Assembly: GCA_020638495.1 (NCBI GenBank)
Contig: JACKIN010000005.1
Coordinates: 171,001 to 235,000 of the forward strand
DNA from: Geminicoccaceae bacterium
GTDB lineage: Bacteria; Pseudomonadota; Alphaproteobacteria; Geminicoccales; Geminicoccaceae
Reading direction: 5' to 3'
DNA length: 64,000 nucleotides
Positions 9,073-16,897 of the stretch are shown here, piece by piece. Position 1 is the stretch's first letter, and every line of letters starts with the position of its first letter. A program made the position numbers and the translations under genes. The notes under the pieces are model-generated. The model saw only the letters and a list, made by a program, of their open reading frames with translations, was not told where the DNA came from and did not search any database.

Positions 9073-9774
9073 ATGGCCAATCGCAGGGACATCACCGACC
9101 GCGCGCCCGACGCGGTCAGCGCCTTCGTCGAGGAGATGCGGCGCGCCCCGGCGCCGGCCGACGCGGTCGGCCGCGGGCGGCTGATCTTCGCGCTCGATGC
9201 CACGGCCTCCAGGCGCCCGACCTGGGACCAGGCCTGCTCGGTGCAGGGCGACATGTTCCTCGAGGCGGACCGGCTCGGCGGCCTCGACGTGCAGCTCGCC
9301 TTCTATCGCGGCTACGACGAGTGCAAGGCGAGCCGCTGGGTCGGCCAGGCCGGCGAGCTGATCAAGCTCATGGTCCGCGTCGGCTGCCGCGCCGGCCGCA
9401 CGCAGATCCACCGGATCCTGCGCCACGCCATCAACGAGACGGAGAAGCGGCGGGTCCACGCCTTGATCTTCATCGGTGATTCTTGCGAGGAATCGGTCGA
9501 CACGCTGGGCGATCTCGCCGGCCGGCTCGGGCTCCTGGGTGTGAAGGCCTTCGTCTTCCACGAGGGCAACGACCGGGAGGCGGCCTATGCCTTCCAGGAG
9601 ATCGCGCGGCTGACCGGCGGTGCGGCCTGTCGCTTCGATGCCTCGGCACCGGCCGAGCTTCGCGCCCTGCTCCGCGCGGTCGCGGCCTATGCGGCGGGCG
9701 GGCGCAAGGCGCTCGTCGATCTCTCGAAGCGGGAGGGCGGCCCGGTCGCCCTGCTCGAGCGCCAGATTCGCTAG
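9073..9774 (+). CDS. VWA-domain protein encoded next to a membrane DnaJ protein
   Basis: 233 residues with a von Willebrand A-like fold. The first strand ends in FALDATASR, a variant of the metal-binding DxSxS motif with Thr in the third position. Later strands are visible at VHALIFIGD and GVKAFVFHEG. No signal peptide is present, so it is probably cytoplasmic. The gene ends 13 bases before the DnaJ-domain gene and is very likely co-transcribed with it. The function is not established; the pairing suggests a metal-dependent adaptor working with a membrane J-protein, which is an inference. Confidence 0.8.
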   Translation: MANRRDITDRAPDAVSAFVEEMRRAPAPADAVGRGRLIFALDATASRRPTWDQACSVQGDMFLEADRLGGLDVQLAFYRGYDECKASRWVGQAGELIKLMVRVGCRAGRTQIHRILRHAINETEKRRVHALIFIGDSCEESVDTLGDLAGRLGLLGVKAFVFHEGNDREAAYAFQEIARLTGGAACRFDASAPAELRALLRAVAAYAAGGRKALVDLSKREGGPVALLERQIR

Positions 9775-9787
9775 GCTCACAGGCCGC

Positions 9788-10498
9788 ATGCCCTATTTCC
9801 TTTTCGGGCTTCTGGTCCTTGGCCTGCTCCTGCTGGGCAGCCAGTGGTTCACGCGCGCCAATCCGCGGGACGTGGCGCAGGCCGCCCGGATCGCCACGGT
9901 GGCGATCGGCGGCCTCGTCGGCATCGGCCTGCTGCTGGCCGGCCGCTTCGGCCTCGCCTTTCTCATCATGGCCGGCCTGTGGACGGCGATCCGGGCGATC
10001 CGCCGCCATCGCGGCGGCGCCGACCCGATGCAAAGCGGGCCGGCCGGGGATCCGGTGGAGATCCGCACCGACCTCCTGCAGATGCGGCTCGACCGGGCGA
10101 CCGGCGAGGTCGACGGGGCCGTGCGGCAGGGTCGCTTCGCCGGAAGCGAGCTGGGCGATCTCGGGCTGGGTGAGCTGCTCGAGCTTTTGGCCGAGGCGGG
10201 CCGCACCGATCCGCAGAGCAGCAGCCTGCTCGAGGCCTATCTCGACCGCCGCTTCCCCGACTGGCGCGAGGCCGCGCAGGAAGGGCCGGCCGCGGCCGGT
10301 GGTGCGGGCATGGACGAGCAGCAGGCGCTCGACATTCTCGGCCTGCAGAAGGGTGCCGGGCCGGACGAGATCAAGGAGGCGCATCGGCGGCTGATGACCA
10401 AGGTGCACCCCGACAGTGGCGGCAGCAATTTTTTGGCGGCCCAGATCAACCGGGCGAAGGACCTGCTGCTCGGCGCGGCCCGGAGCCACGGCGACTGA
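9788..10498 (+). CDS. Membrane-anchored J-domain protein
   Basis: 236 residues. Two hydrophobic segments (about 2-20 and 32-62) anchor the N-terminus. A middle region (about 75-170) is acidic and helical. The C-terminal J-domain (about 175-232) contains ALDILGLQKGAGPDEIKEAHRRL and the essential HPD triad at 207-209 (KVHPDSGGS). J-domains stimulate the ATPase of DnaK, so this protein would recruit Hsp70 to the inner membrane. Having the J-domain at the C-terminus after membrane helices is a common alphaproteobacterial design (DjlA/Tim14-like). The ATG at 9788 directly follows the VWA gene. It is convergent with the esterase gene, 22 bases away. Confidence 0.88.
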   Translation: MPYFLFGLLVLGLLLLGSQWFTRANPRDVAQAARIATVAIGGLVGIGLLLAGRFGLAFLIMAGLWTAIRAIRRHRGGADPMQSGPAGDPVEIRTDLLQMRLDRATGEVDGAVRQGRFAGSELGDLGLGELLELLAEAGRTDPQSSSLLEAYLDRRFPDWREAAQEGPAAAGGAGMDEQQALDILGLQKGAGPDEIKEAHRRLMTKVHPDSGGSNFLAAQINRAKDLLLGAARSHGD

Positions 10499-10520
10499 GA
10501 ACCGATCCCCTGTGGCGGGC

Positions 10521-11384
10521 TCAGGCGGCGATCGCGGCCGCGAAGCGACGCAGCGTCGCGGGGAGCTGGTCGCGCCAGAAAGCCCAGTCGTGCCGGCCGT
10601 CGAGGATGCGCACCTGGGCCGCGACACCGGCTTCCTCGAGGGCGCGATAGAAGGCGAAGGTGCCGATCTCCAGGCCGAAATAGTCGTCGGCGCCGGTGGC
10701 GAGGTAGAAGTCGGGCGGACGGGGAGCGGCGGCGGCCAGCGGAATGCGGTTGAAGGGATCGGCGGCGGCGAAGAGCGAGGGGTCGAAGGGCTCGCCGAAG
10801 GCCCCGGCGAAAAGGCCGAGCTGGATGTCCGGAAAGGCGGCGTCGGGCTCGAAGACGGCGGGGCTCAGGGCGCCGAGGAAACGAAAGCGCTCCGGCTCGC
10901 GCAGGCCCAGATGCAGGGTGCCGAAGCCGCCCATCGAGAGGCCGATCAGGCCGCGCCGGTCGGGGTCGACGGCGAGCTCGGCTTCGAGCGCCGGCATCAG
11001 CCCGTCGAGCAGCGTGGTGGCGACGGGCCCGTGGCGGTCGCTGTCGACATACCAGCTATTGCCGACCCCGGGCAGGACGAGATGCAAGGGCGGCAGCTCG
11101 CCCGTGGCGACCAGCGCTTCCGCCGTCTCCAGCGCGGCACCGGCCCGCACCCAGGACCACTCGCTGCCGCCATGGCCGTGCAGCAGGTAGACGATGGGTG
11201 CGCCGGGCCCGGCACCCGCCGTGGCGTAGGCGATGTAGGGCAGCGGCCGGCCGAGCGCGGCGACGCCGAATTCCCGCGGCTCGATGCCGGCCTCGGCCGC
11301 GCCCATGCGCGGCGTAACCGCCAAAGAGGTGGCACCGGCGAGGAAGAGCCGGCGATTGAGTGAGGGTTCGAGACGCTCGCGCAT
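10521..11384 (-). CDS. Tat-exported esterase-D/antigen-85-type alpha/beta hydrolase
   Basis: 287 residues. The N-terminus LNRRLFLAGATSLAVTP resembles a twin-arginine signal, with probable cleavage after about residue 30 (GAAEA), so the enzyme is expected in the periplasm. The hydrolase core shows IVYLLHGHGGSE (oxyanion region), the nucleophile elbow GLSMGGFG, an acid-bearing GADDYF segment and the catalytic His in GRHDWAFW. The family (putative esterase, PF00756) includes S-formylglutathione hydrolases, feruloyl esterases and siderophore esterases. Export and a free-standing gene argue against formaldehyde detoxification. The substrate is unknown. The ATG at 11384 is selected because it precedes the Tat signal. 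Confidence 0.85.
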   Translation of the reverse strand: MRERLEPSLNRRLFLAGATSLAVTPRMGAAEAGIEPREFGVAALGRPLPYIAYATAGAGPGAPIVYLLHGHGGSEWSWVRAGAALETAEALVATGELPPLHLVLPGVGNSWYVDSDRHGPVATTLLDGLMPALEAELAVDPDRRGLIGLSMGGFGTLHLGLREPERFRFLGALSPAVFEPDAAFPDIQLGLFAGAFGEPFDPSLFAAADPFNRIPLAAAAPRPPDFYLATGADDYFGLEIGTFAFYRALEEAGVAAQVRILDGRHDWAFWRDQLPATLRRFAAAIAA

Positions 11385-11437
11385 GGGCGCGTTCCTTCGC
11401 CGATCCCGAGGTCCGACGCAACTCCCCAAACGAGGCG

Positions 11438-11641
11438 TCAGAAGCCGGCGCGGAGCCTGACCTCCGGGGTCAGCTTCACCTCCATGACGGCCAGCAGGCG
11501 GTTGCCGTGGCCGGGGTCGGGCTCGAAATAGCAGGCGGAATCGGCGAGCGTCTCGTAGCAGTAGACCGTGACGGTCTCGGGCTCGCTGCTGCAGGCGACG
11601 AGCGTGCCGAGCGTCAGCGCCATCGTCCAGAAGATCCGCAT
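11438..11641 (-). CDS. Small predicted lipoprotein
   Basis: 67 residues beginning MRIFWTMALTLGTLVACSS, a short signal peptide with lipobox LVAC, so Cys17 would be lipidated. The mature part is only about 50 residues and has two further Cys (VYCYETLADSACYFEP) that could form a disulfide. No family is recognised. It is separated from the esterase gene by 53 bases on the same strand. Confidence 0.6.
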   Translation of the reverse strand: MRIFWTMALTLGTLVACSSEPETVTVYCYETLADSACYFEPDPGHGNRLLAVMEVKLTPEVRLRAGF

Positions 11642-11763
11642 CGCCGTCCCGCATCGCTCGTGACCCGAAGGAGGGTAGAGGATGCGGGGCGGCGGCGGTT
11701 AACAGTCGTTAGCGATGACGCACCCGGGAACGACCGCGCGTCAACCCTGGTGGAACGGCCGGC

Positions 11764-12951
11764 TCAGGCGGCCCGCGCGTCCTTCCGGCCGGGCGGCCTG
11801 CCGAGCACGCGCTCCTCGATCTTCTGCCAGATGTCGAGGGCGCGCGAGGCCGGCAGCTCGACGTCGTCGAGGCTGATCACCTGATCCTTCTGTATCGGGC
11901 GGACGATCCGGACCCCCTCGGCGAGGCCGATCGGCAGATGCCGCTCGTGCTCGGCGAGGCGCACGCAGATGCCGCGCATGTCGAAGCTGCCGCAGCCGCG
12001 CTCGATCGCCTCGCCCGGGGCGAGGTCGCGCTTGGCGACGGCGGCCACGCCGATCGTCGGATGGGTCGTGTTGTGCAGCAGGGGCTCGCGCCGGCGCACC
12101 ATCCGGTCGAGCGTGCGGAACACCTCGAGATGGACGAAGATGTTGTTGCGGATGATCGTGTAGTAGGGGCCCTCGCCCATCTTCAGGTAGCGAAGGGCGT
12201 CCTGCTGCTCGGCCTCGTGCGCCGCCACGATGAAGACGCCGTGCGGCAGCTTGCGGCTCAGGACGTAGTCGGCGATCGGCCGGCCGAGCCGGCGCGCCGC
12301 GTCGCCGAGAATGGTCGAGGCCTCCTTCAGGTCGTCGGTCTCGGGCCCGATCAGCTCGTCCTGCGCGATGCCGGCGCCGAAGAAATTGCCGACCAGCGCC
12401 TGCTCGACCTGCAGCTTGGTGCCGTCGGTGAAGGAGGTCACCATGGTCGTGCTGATGCCCTGCTTCTCGGCCCAGAAGGCCATCTCCTCCGGCACCGGGA
12501 AGCGGTTGAGGAAGCCCTTCATGTTGCCGAGGACGAGGGGCTCGAAGCCCATGGCGACCGCCTCCTCCCAGAGCGAGGCCTGGCAGCCCGGCTGGTCGCC
12601 CTCGGCCTCGGTCAGATAGCCCTGGTCGGCGAACCAGGAGCCCGTGGTGACGTGGAACTCGGGATTGAGGGTGAGCACGGGCTTGCCGGCGGCGAGCGCC
12701 GCCTCGATCGTCAGCGTCGCATGCAGCACGTCGCCGGTGCACTCGAAGATGATGTCCGAATGGTCGATCAGCTCCACGAGCGAGTTGGTCAGCGCATCCT
12801 GGAAGGGGAACTCGGTCGTGCCGGCGAGCGGGCGGCGGGTCAGCACCCGGGCCAGCCGGTAGGGCTTCCTGTGCTGCAGCTCGAGGCAGAAATGGCGGGC
12901 GACGAAGCCAGTGCCGACGACGCCGATGCGCACGGCGGGAGTGTCGAACAT
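11764..12951 (-). CDS. NAD(P)-dependent oxidoreductase with C-terminal SAF domain (homoserine-dehydrogenase/DRL-like)
   Basis: 395 residues. The N-terminal Rossmann fold shows RIGVVGTGFVARHF (about 8-21). The middle region has EGDQPG, VLGNMKGFLN, and TSFTDGTKLQVEQ. The C-terminal part, from about 300 (AVAKRDLAPGEAIERG), is a SAF domain ending in RPIQKDQVISLDDVEL. This architecture and these motifs match a superfamily that includes Brucella DRL, an alternative deoxyxylulose-5-phosphate reductoisomerase, and many uncharacterised homoserine-dehydrogenase-like proteins. Whether this member makes MEP-pathway intermediates cannot be told from sequence. The ATG at 12951 starts at the first Rossmann strand. 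The neighbours give no pathway clue. Confidence 0.82.
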   Translation of the reverse strand: MFDTPAVRIGVVGTGFVARHFCLELQHRKPYRLARVLTRRPLAGTTEFPFQDALTNSLVELIDHSDIIFECTGDVLHATLTIEAALAAGKPVLTLNPEFHVTTGSWFADQGYLTEAEGDQPGCQASLWEEAVAMGFEPLVLGNMKGFLNRFPVPEEMAFWAEKQGISTTMVTSFTDGTKLQVEQALVGNFFGAGIAQDELIGPETDDLKEASTILGDAARRLGRPIADYVLSRKLPHGVFIVAAHEAEQQDALRYLKMGEGPYYTIIRNNIFVHLEVFRTLDRMVRRREPLLHNTTHPTIGVAAVAKRDLAPGEAIERGCGSFDMRGICVRLAEHERHLPIGLAEGVRIVRPIQKDQVISLDDVELPASRALDIWQKIEERVLGRPPGRKDARAA

Positions 12952-13115
12952 GCGGGCGGACCTTCTTGTCATGGACAGACGGAAAACGCCGGCCGAAGCC
13001 CCCGCACCCTGTGCGAGCACCATTGCCGACGCCACTTCCACGCATCAGGATAGCGGCAACCGCCTAGCGAGGTGTTAACGTGCCCCGTCGTTCGACCGTC
13101 GAAGGTGAATCCCCG

Positions 13116-13703
13116 ATGTACCGCAGGCCGCGCTTTGTCGCTTCGCTCCCCGCCAAGGGTGCCCTCGCCGGCGTGCTGGCCCTGGTCGCCGGGTGCGCTG
13201 CGGGGCCGCGGCCGTCGCTCGAGCCCGGCTCCAGCGTGCTCGAGGCGCGCCAGCTCTTGGTCGACACCGCGGCCGAGGGGCCGGTGCTCGTCACCTGGAC
13301 GGGCAACCCGCCCTTGAGCGAGCCGTCGCTCCTCGCCGCGGTCGAGCGCGGCGTCACCGGGCTCCGGGTGGAAACCACGACCAAGGGCACGGCGGCGCGG
13401 CGCTTCGACTTCCGCTTCGACCCGACGGGCCCCGCCATCTGCGGCGATGCCGCCTTCGCCTCGACCACGCCGAGCCGGGTCCAGGCCGCCTTCTGCGACG
13501 GCGAGCGCGCGGTCTCGGTCGCCAGCGTCGAGATGACCGGGAACACCGACCCGGAGCGGCTGATCTGGCAGCTCACCGGGCGGGTCGTGCCCGACGACTA
13601 CGAGGAGAACTACGGCTTCGGCTGGTTCGGCAACATGTTCAGCATCGGCGTCGGTGCCGGCAGTGGCGGCGGCGTGGGCGGCGGTATCGGGGTCGGGTTC
13701 TAG
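13116..13703 (+). CDS. Predicted lipoprotein, unknown function
   Basis: 195 residues. Signal peptide MYRRPRFVASLPAKGALAG followed by the lipobox VAGC indicates outer- or inner-membrane lipidation. The mature part contains paired Cys (AICGD and AAFCDGE) and ends in a glycine-rich tail. The ATG at 13116 is preferred over an in-frame upstream ATG at 13080, because GAAGGTGA lies just upstream of it and the signal sequence then begins properly. Its TAG stop overlaps the TAG stop of meaB on the other strand, so the two genes are convergent with overlapping ends. No family recognised. Confidence 0.7.
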   Translation: MYRRPRFVASLPAKGALAGVLALVAGCAAGPRPSLEPGSSVLEARQLLVDTAAEGPVLVTWTGNPPLSEPSLLAAVERGVTGLRVETTTKGTAARRFDFRFDPTGPAICGDAAFASTTPSRVQAAFCDGERAVSVASVEMTGNTDPERLIWQLTGRVVPDDYEENYGFGWFGNMFSIGVGAGSGGGVGGGIGVGF

Positions 13704-14695
13704 GAGCCCGCGAAAAGCCGCGCCATGAGCCGGTCGACGGCTTCGCCGGGGGCGAGCTCGCCCTTGCCGACCGCCGCCTCGAGCCCCGGCAGCTCGTCCG
13801 CCAGCTCCTGGCGCAGCCGGTCCTCGATCCGTGCCTCCAGCAGCGACCAGAGCCAGCGCACCTGCTGGTCGCCGCGCCTGGCGGCGAGGCCGCCTTCGGC
13901 TTCGAGGATGGCCCGATGCCGCTCGATGGCGCTCCAGAGGTCGTCGAGCCCGGTCTCCTCGATGGCGCTGACGAGCTGCACCGGCGGTCGCCAGGCAGGG
14001 TTCACGGGCTCGAGGATCGAGAGCGCTCGGCGATAGTGGACGGCCGCCTGCTCGGCCCGCAGCCGGTTGTCGCCGTCGGCCTTGTTGACGGCGATGAGGT
14101 CGGCGAGCTCGAGCACGCCCTTCTTGATGCCCTGCAGCTCGTCGCCGGCGCCGGGCAGCATCAGGACGAGGAAGAAATCGACCATCCCGGCGACGACGAT
14201 CTCGGACTGGCCGACCCCCACCGTCTCGACCAGCACCACGTCGAAGCCGGCGGCCTCGCAGAGCAGCATGGTCTCGCGGGTCATCCGCGCCACCCCGCCC
14301 ATGGCCCCGGAGGAGGGCGAGGGGCGGATGAAGCTCCCCGGATCGACGGCGAGCCGGGCCATGCGCGTCTTGTCGCCGAGGATCGACCCGCCGCTGCGTG
14401 ACGAGGAGGGGTCGACGGCGAGCACCGCCACCCGGTGGCCCCTTCGAGTGAGCATGGTGCCGAAGGCGTCGATGAAGGTGCTCTTGCCGACGCCGGGAAC
14501 ACCGGTGATGCCGATGCGCCGCGCTTTCGAGTGGACCGGGTCGGCGGCGGGCAGGATGGCGGCGAGGAGCTCCCTGGCCATCGCCCGGTGCGCCGGCCGG
14601 CGGCTCTCGACCAGGGTGATGGCGCGCGCCAGCATGGCCCGGTCGCCGGCCTCGATGCCGGCGACGTAGTCCTGGAGCTCGGGCGAAGCAGCCAA
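13700..14695 (-). CDS. meaB: Methylmalonyl-CoA mutase-associated GTPase MeaB
   Basis: 331 residues, the normal length for the MeaB/ArgK family. The P-loop GVPGVGKSTF lies at 65-74. Switch and base-recognition motifs include VLAVDPSSSRSGGSILGDKTRM (residues about 92-113) and an AVNKADGD segment. MeaB is a G-protein chaperone that gates cobalamin loading and protects methylmalonyl-CoA mutase from inactivation. Placement as the last gene after mutA and mutB, only 9 bases from mutB, supports this assignment. Confidence 0.95.
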   Translation of the reverse strand: MAASPELQDYVAGIEAGDRAMLARAITLVESRRPAHRAMARELLAAILPAADPVHSKARRIGITGVPGVGKSTFIDAFGTMLTRRGHRVAVLAVDPSSSRSGGSILGDKTRMARLAVDPGSFIRPSPSSGAMGGVARMTRETMLLCEAAGFDVVLVETVGVGQSEIVVAGMVDFFLVLMLPGAGDELQGIKKGVLELADLIAVNKADGDNRLRAEQAAVHYRRALSILEPVNPAWRPPVQLVSAIEETGLDDLWSAIERHRAILEAEGGLAARRGDQQVRWLWSLLEARIEDRLRQELADELPGLEAAVGKGELAPGEAVDRLMARLFAGS

Positions 14696-14704
14696 GGGAA
14701 GCGG

Positions 14705-16897
14705 TTACTCGGCCGCCGAGGCGTGGCCGAGCTCGGCAGCGAGCTTGTCGAGCAGGTCGATGGCGGCCTCGGCGATCACCGTGCCGGGCGGGAAGATGGC
14801 CCTGGCCCCGGCCTCCTTCAGGGCCGCGTGGTCCTGCGGCGGCACGACCCCGCCGACGACGATCATGATGTCGCCCCGGCCCTCCTTCTCGAGCTCGGCC
14901 CGCAGCTCCGGCACGAGGGTCAGGTGGCCGGCGGCGAGGGAGCTGGCGCCGATCACGTGGACGTCGTTCTCGACTGCCTGGCGGGCCGCCTCGGCCGGGG
15001 TCTGGAAGAGCGGGCCGATATCGACGTCGAAGCCGAGATCGGCGAAGGCCGAGGCGATCACCTTCTGGCCGCGGTCGTGGCCGTCCTGGCCCATCTTGGC
15101 GATCAGGATGCGCGGCCGGCGACCTTCGGCCTCGGCGAAGGCCCTGACCCGCTCGCGGCATGCCCGGACACTGTCCATCGCCCCCACCTCCCTGCCGTAG
15201 ACGCCGGTGATCGAGCGGATCTCGGCGACGTGGCGGCCCCAGACCTCCTCGAGGGCACTCGTGATCTCGCCGACCGTGGCGCTGGCCCGGGCGGCGTCGA
15301 CGGCCAGCGCCAGGAGGTTGCCCTCGCCGGTGCCGGCCGAGCGGGTGAGCGCATCGAGGGCGCGGCGCAGCGCCGGCTCGTCGCGGCCCTTGCGGAGCTG
15401 CTCCAGCTTCGCGATCTGGCTGGCGCGCACCGCCCGGTTGTCGACCTTGAGCACGTCGACATGCTCGGGCTCGCCCGGCCGGTACTTGTTGACGCCGACC
15501 ACGGTCTGCCGGCCGCTGTCGATTCGGGCCTGGGTGCGGGCCGCCGCCTCCTCGATCCTGAGCTTGGGGATGCCCTGCTCGATGGCCTTCGCCATGCCGC
15601 CGGCCTGCTCGACCTCCTCGATATGGCCCCAGGCACGGGCGGCGAGATCGTGGGTCAGACGCTCGATGAAGTAGCTGCCGCCCCAGGGATCGACCGTCCG
15701 GCGGATGCCGGTCTCGTCCTGGATGAAGAGCTGGGTGTTGCGGGCGATCCGGGCCGAGAACTCGGACGGCAGCGCCAGCGCCTCGTCGAAGGCGTTGGTG
15801 TGCAGCGACTGGGTGCCGCCATGCGTGGCGGCCAGCGCCTCGACACAGGTGCGGACGACATTGTTCATGACGTCCTGCGCAGTCAGGGACCAGCCCGAGG
15901 TCTGGCAGTGGGTGCGGAGCGAGAGCGAGCGCGGGTCCCTGGGCTCGAAGGGGCGCACCAGCTTCGCCCAGAGGAGGCGGGCGGCCCGGAGCTTCGCCAC
16001 CTCCATGAAGTAGCCCATGCCGATGGCCCAGAAGAAGCTGAGCCGGGGCGCGAAGCGGTCGATGTCGAGGCCGGCGGCCTCGCCGGTGCGCAGGTACTCG
16101 ACCCCGTCCGCCAGGGTGTAGGCGAGCTCGAGGTCGGCCGTCGCCCCGGCCTCCTGCATGTGATAGCCGGAGATGCTGATCGAGTTGAACTTCGGCATGC
16201 GCTCGGCGGTGAAGCGGAAGATGTCGGAGATGATCCGCATCGAGGGCTTGGGCGGGAAGATGTAGGTGTTGCGGACCATGAACTCCTTGAGGATGTCGTT
16301 CTGGATGGTCCCGGCGAGCTTTTCCGGCGCCACGCCCTGCTCCTCGCCGGCGAGGATGTAGAGGGCGAGGACGGGCAGGACGGCGCCGTTCATGGTCATC
16401 GACACGCTCATCCGGTCGAGCGGGATGCCGTGGAAGAGCTGGCGCATGTCGAGGATCGAATCGATCGCGACGCCGGCCATGCCGACATCGCCCGCCACCC
16501 TGGGGTGGTCGCTGTCGTAGCCACGATGGGTGGCGAGGTCGAAGGCGATGGAGAGGCCCTTCTGGCCGGCGGCGAGGTTCCGCCGGTAGAAGGCGTTGGA
16601 TTCCTCGGCCGTGGAGAACCCCGCATACTGGCGGATGGTCCAGGGCTGGCCGACATACATGGTGGGGTAGGGGCCGCGCACGAAGGGGGGCAGGCCGGGC
16701 AGGCCGTCGAGGTGGTCGACCTGGGCGAGGTCGTCCGGGCCGTAGAGCGGGCGGACGTCGATCTCCTCCGGCGTGGCCCAGGCGAGGGCTTCGGGTGTCT
16801 GCCCGGTCTCGGCAAGGAAGGCGGACGCCCAGTCGCCGCGCGCGGTCACCGGTCCGTCGTCGAGCGGCAGCCGGGTGAAGTCGGGAACCCGGGTCAT
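14705..16897 (-). CDS. mutB: Methylmalonyl-CoA mutase, large catalytic subunit
   Basis: 730 residues. Catalyses adenosylcobalamin-dependent interconversion of (R)-methylmalonyl-CoA and succinyl-CoA, the final step in propionyl-CoA assimilation. The N-terminal TIM barrel binds CoA (YPTMYVGQPWTIRQYAGFST; FDLATHRGYDSDHPRV). The C-terminal cobalamin-binding domain begins near residue 600 (RPRILIAKMGQDGHDRG) with the DxHxxG motif, whose His is the lower axial ligand of cobalt. The start ATG overlaps the stop of mutA by 4 bases (ATGA), giving translational coupling and stoichiometric synthesis. Confidence 0.96.
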   Translation of the reverse strand: MTRVPDFTRLPLDDGPVTARGDWASAFLAETGQTPEALAWATPEEIDVRPLYGPDDLAQVDHLDGLPGLPPFVRGPYPTMYVGQPWTIRQYAGFSTAEESNAFYRRNLAAGQKGLSIAFDLATHRGYDSDHPRVAGDVGMAGVAIDSILDMRQLFHGIPLDRMSVSMTMNGAVLPVLALYILAGEEQGVAPEKLAGTIQNDILKEFMVRNTYIFPPKPSMRIISDIFRFTAERMPKFNSISISGYHMQEAGATADLELAYTLADGVEYLRTGEAAGLDIDRFAPRLSFFWAIGMGYFMEVAKLRAARLLWAKLVRPFEPRDPRSLSLRTHCQTSGWSLTAQDVMNNVVRTCVEALAATHGGTQSLHTNAFDEALALPSEFSARIARNTQLFIQDETGIRRTVDPWGGSYFIERLTHDLAARAWGHIEEVEQAGGMAKAIEQGIPKLRIEEAAARTQARIDSGRQTVVGVNKYRPGEPEHVDVLKVDNRAVRASQIAKLEQLRKGRDEPALRRALDALTRSAGTGEGNLLALAVDAARASATVGEITSALEEVWGRHVAEIRSITGVYGREVGAMDSVRACRERVRAFAEAEGRRPRILIAKMGQDGHDRGQKVIASAFADLGFDVDIGPLFQTPAEAARQAVENDVHVIGASSLAAGHLTLVPELRAELEKEGRGDIMIVVGGVVPPQDHAALKEAGARAIFPPGTVIAEAAIDLLDKLAAELGHASAAE

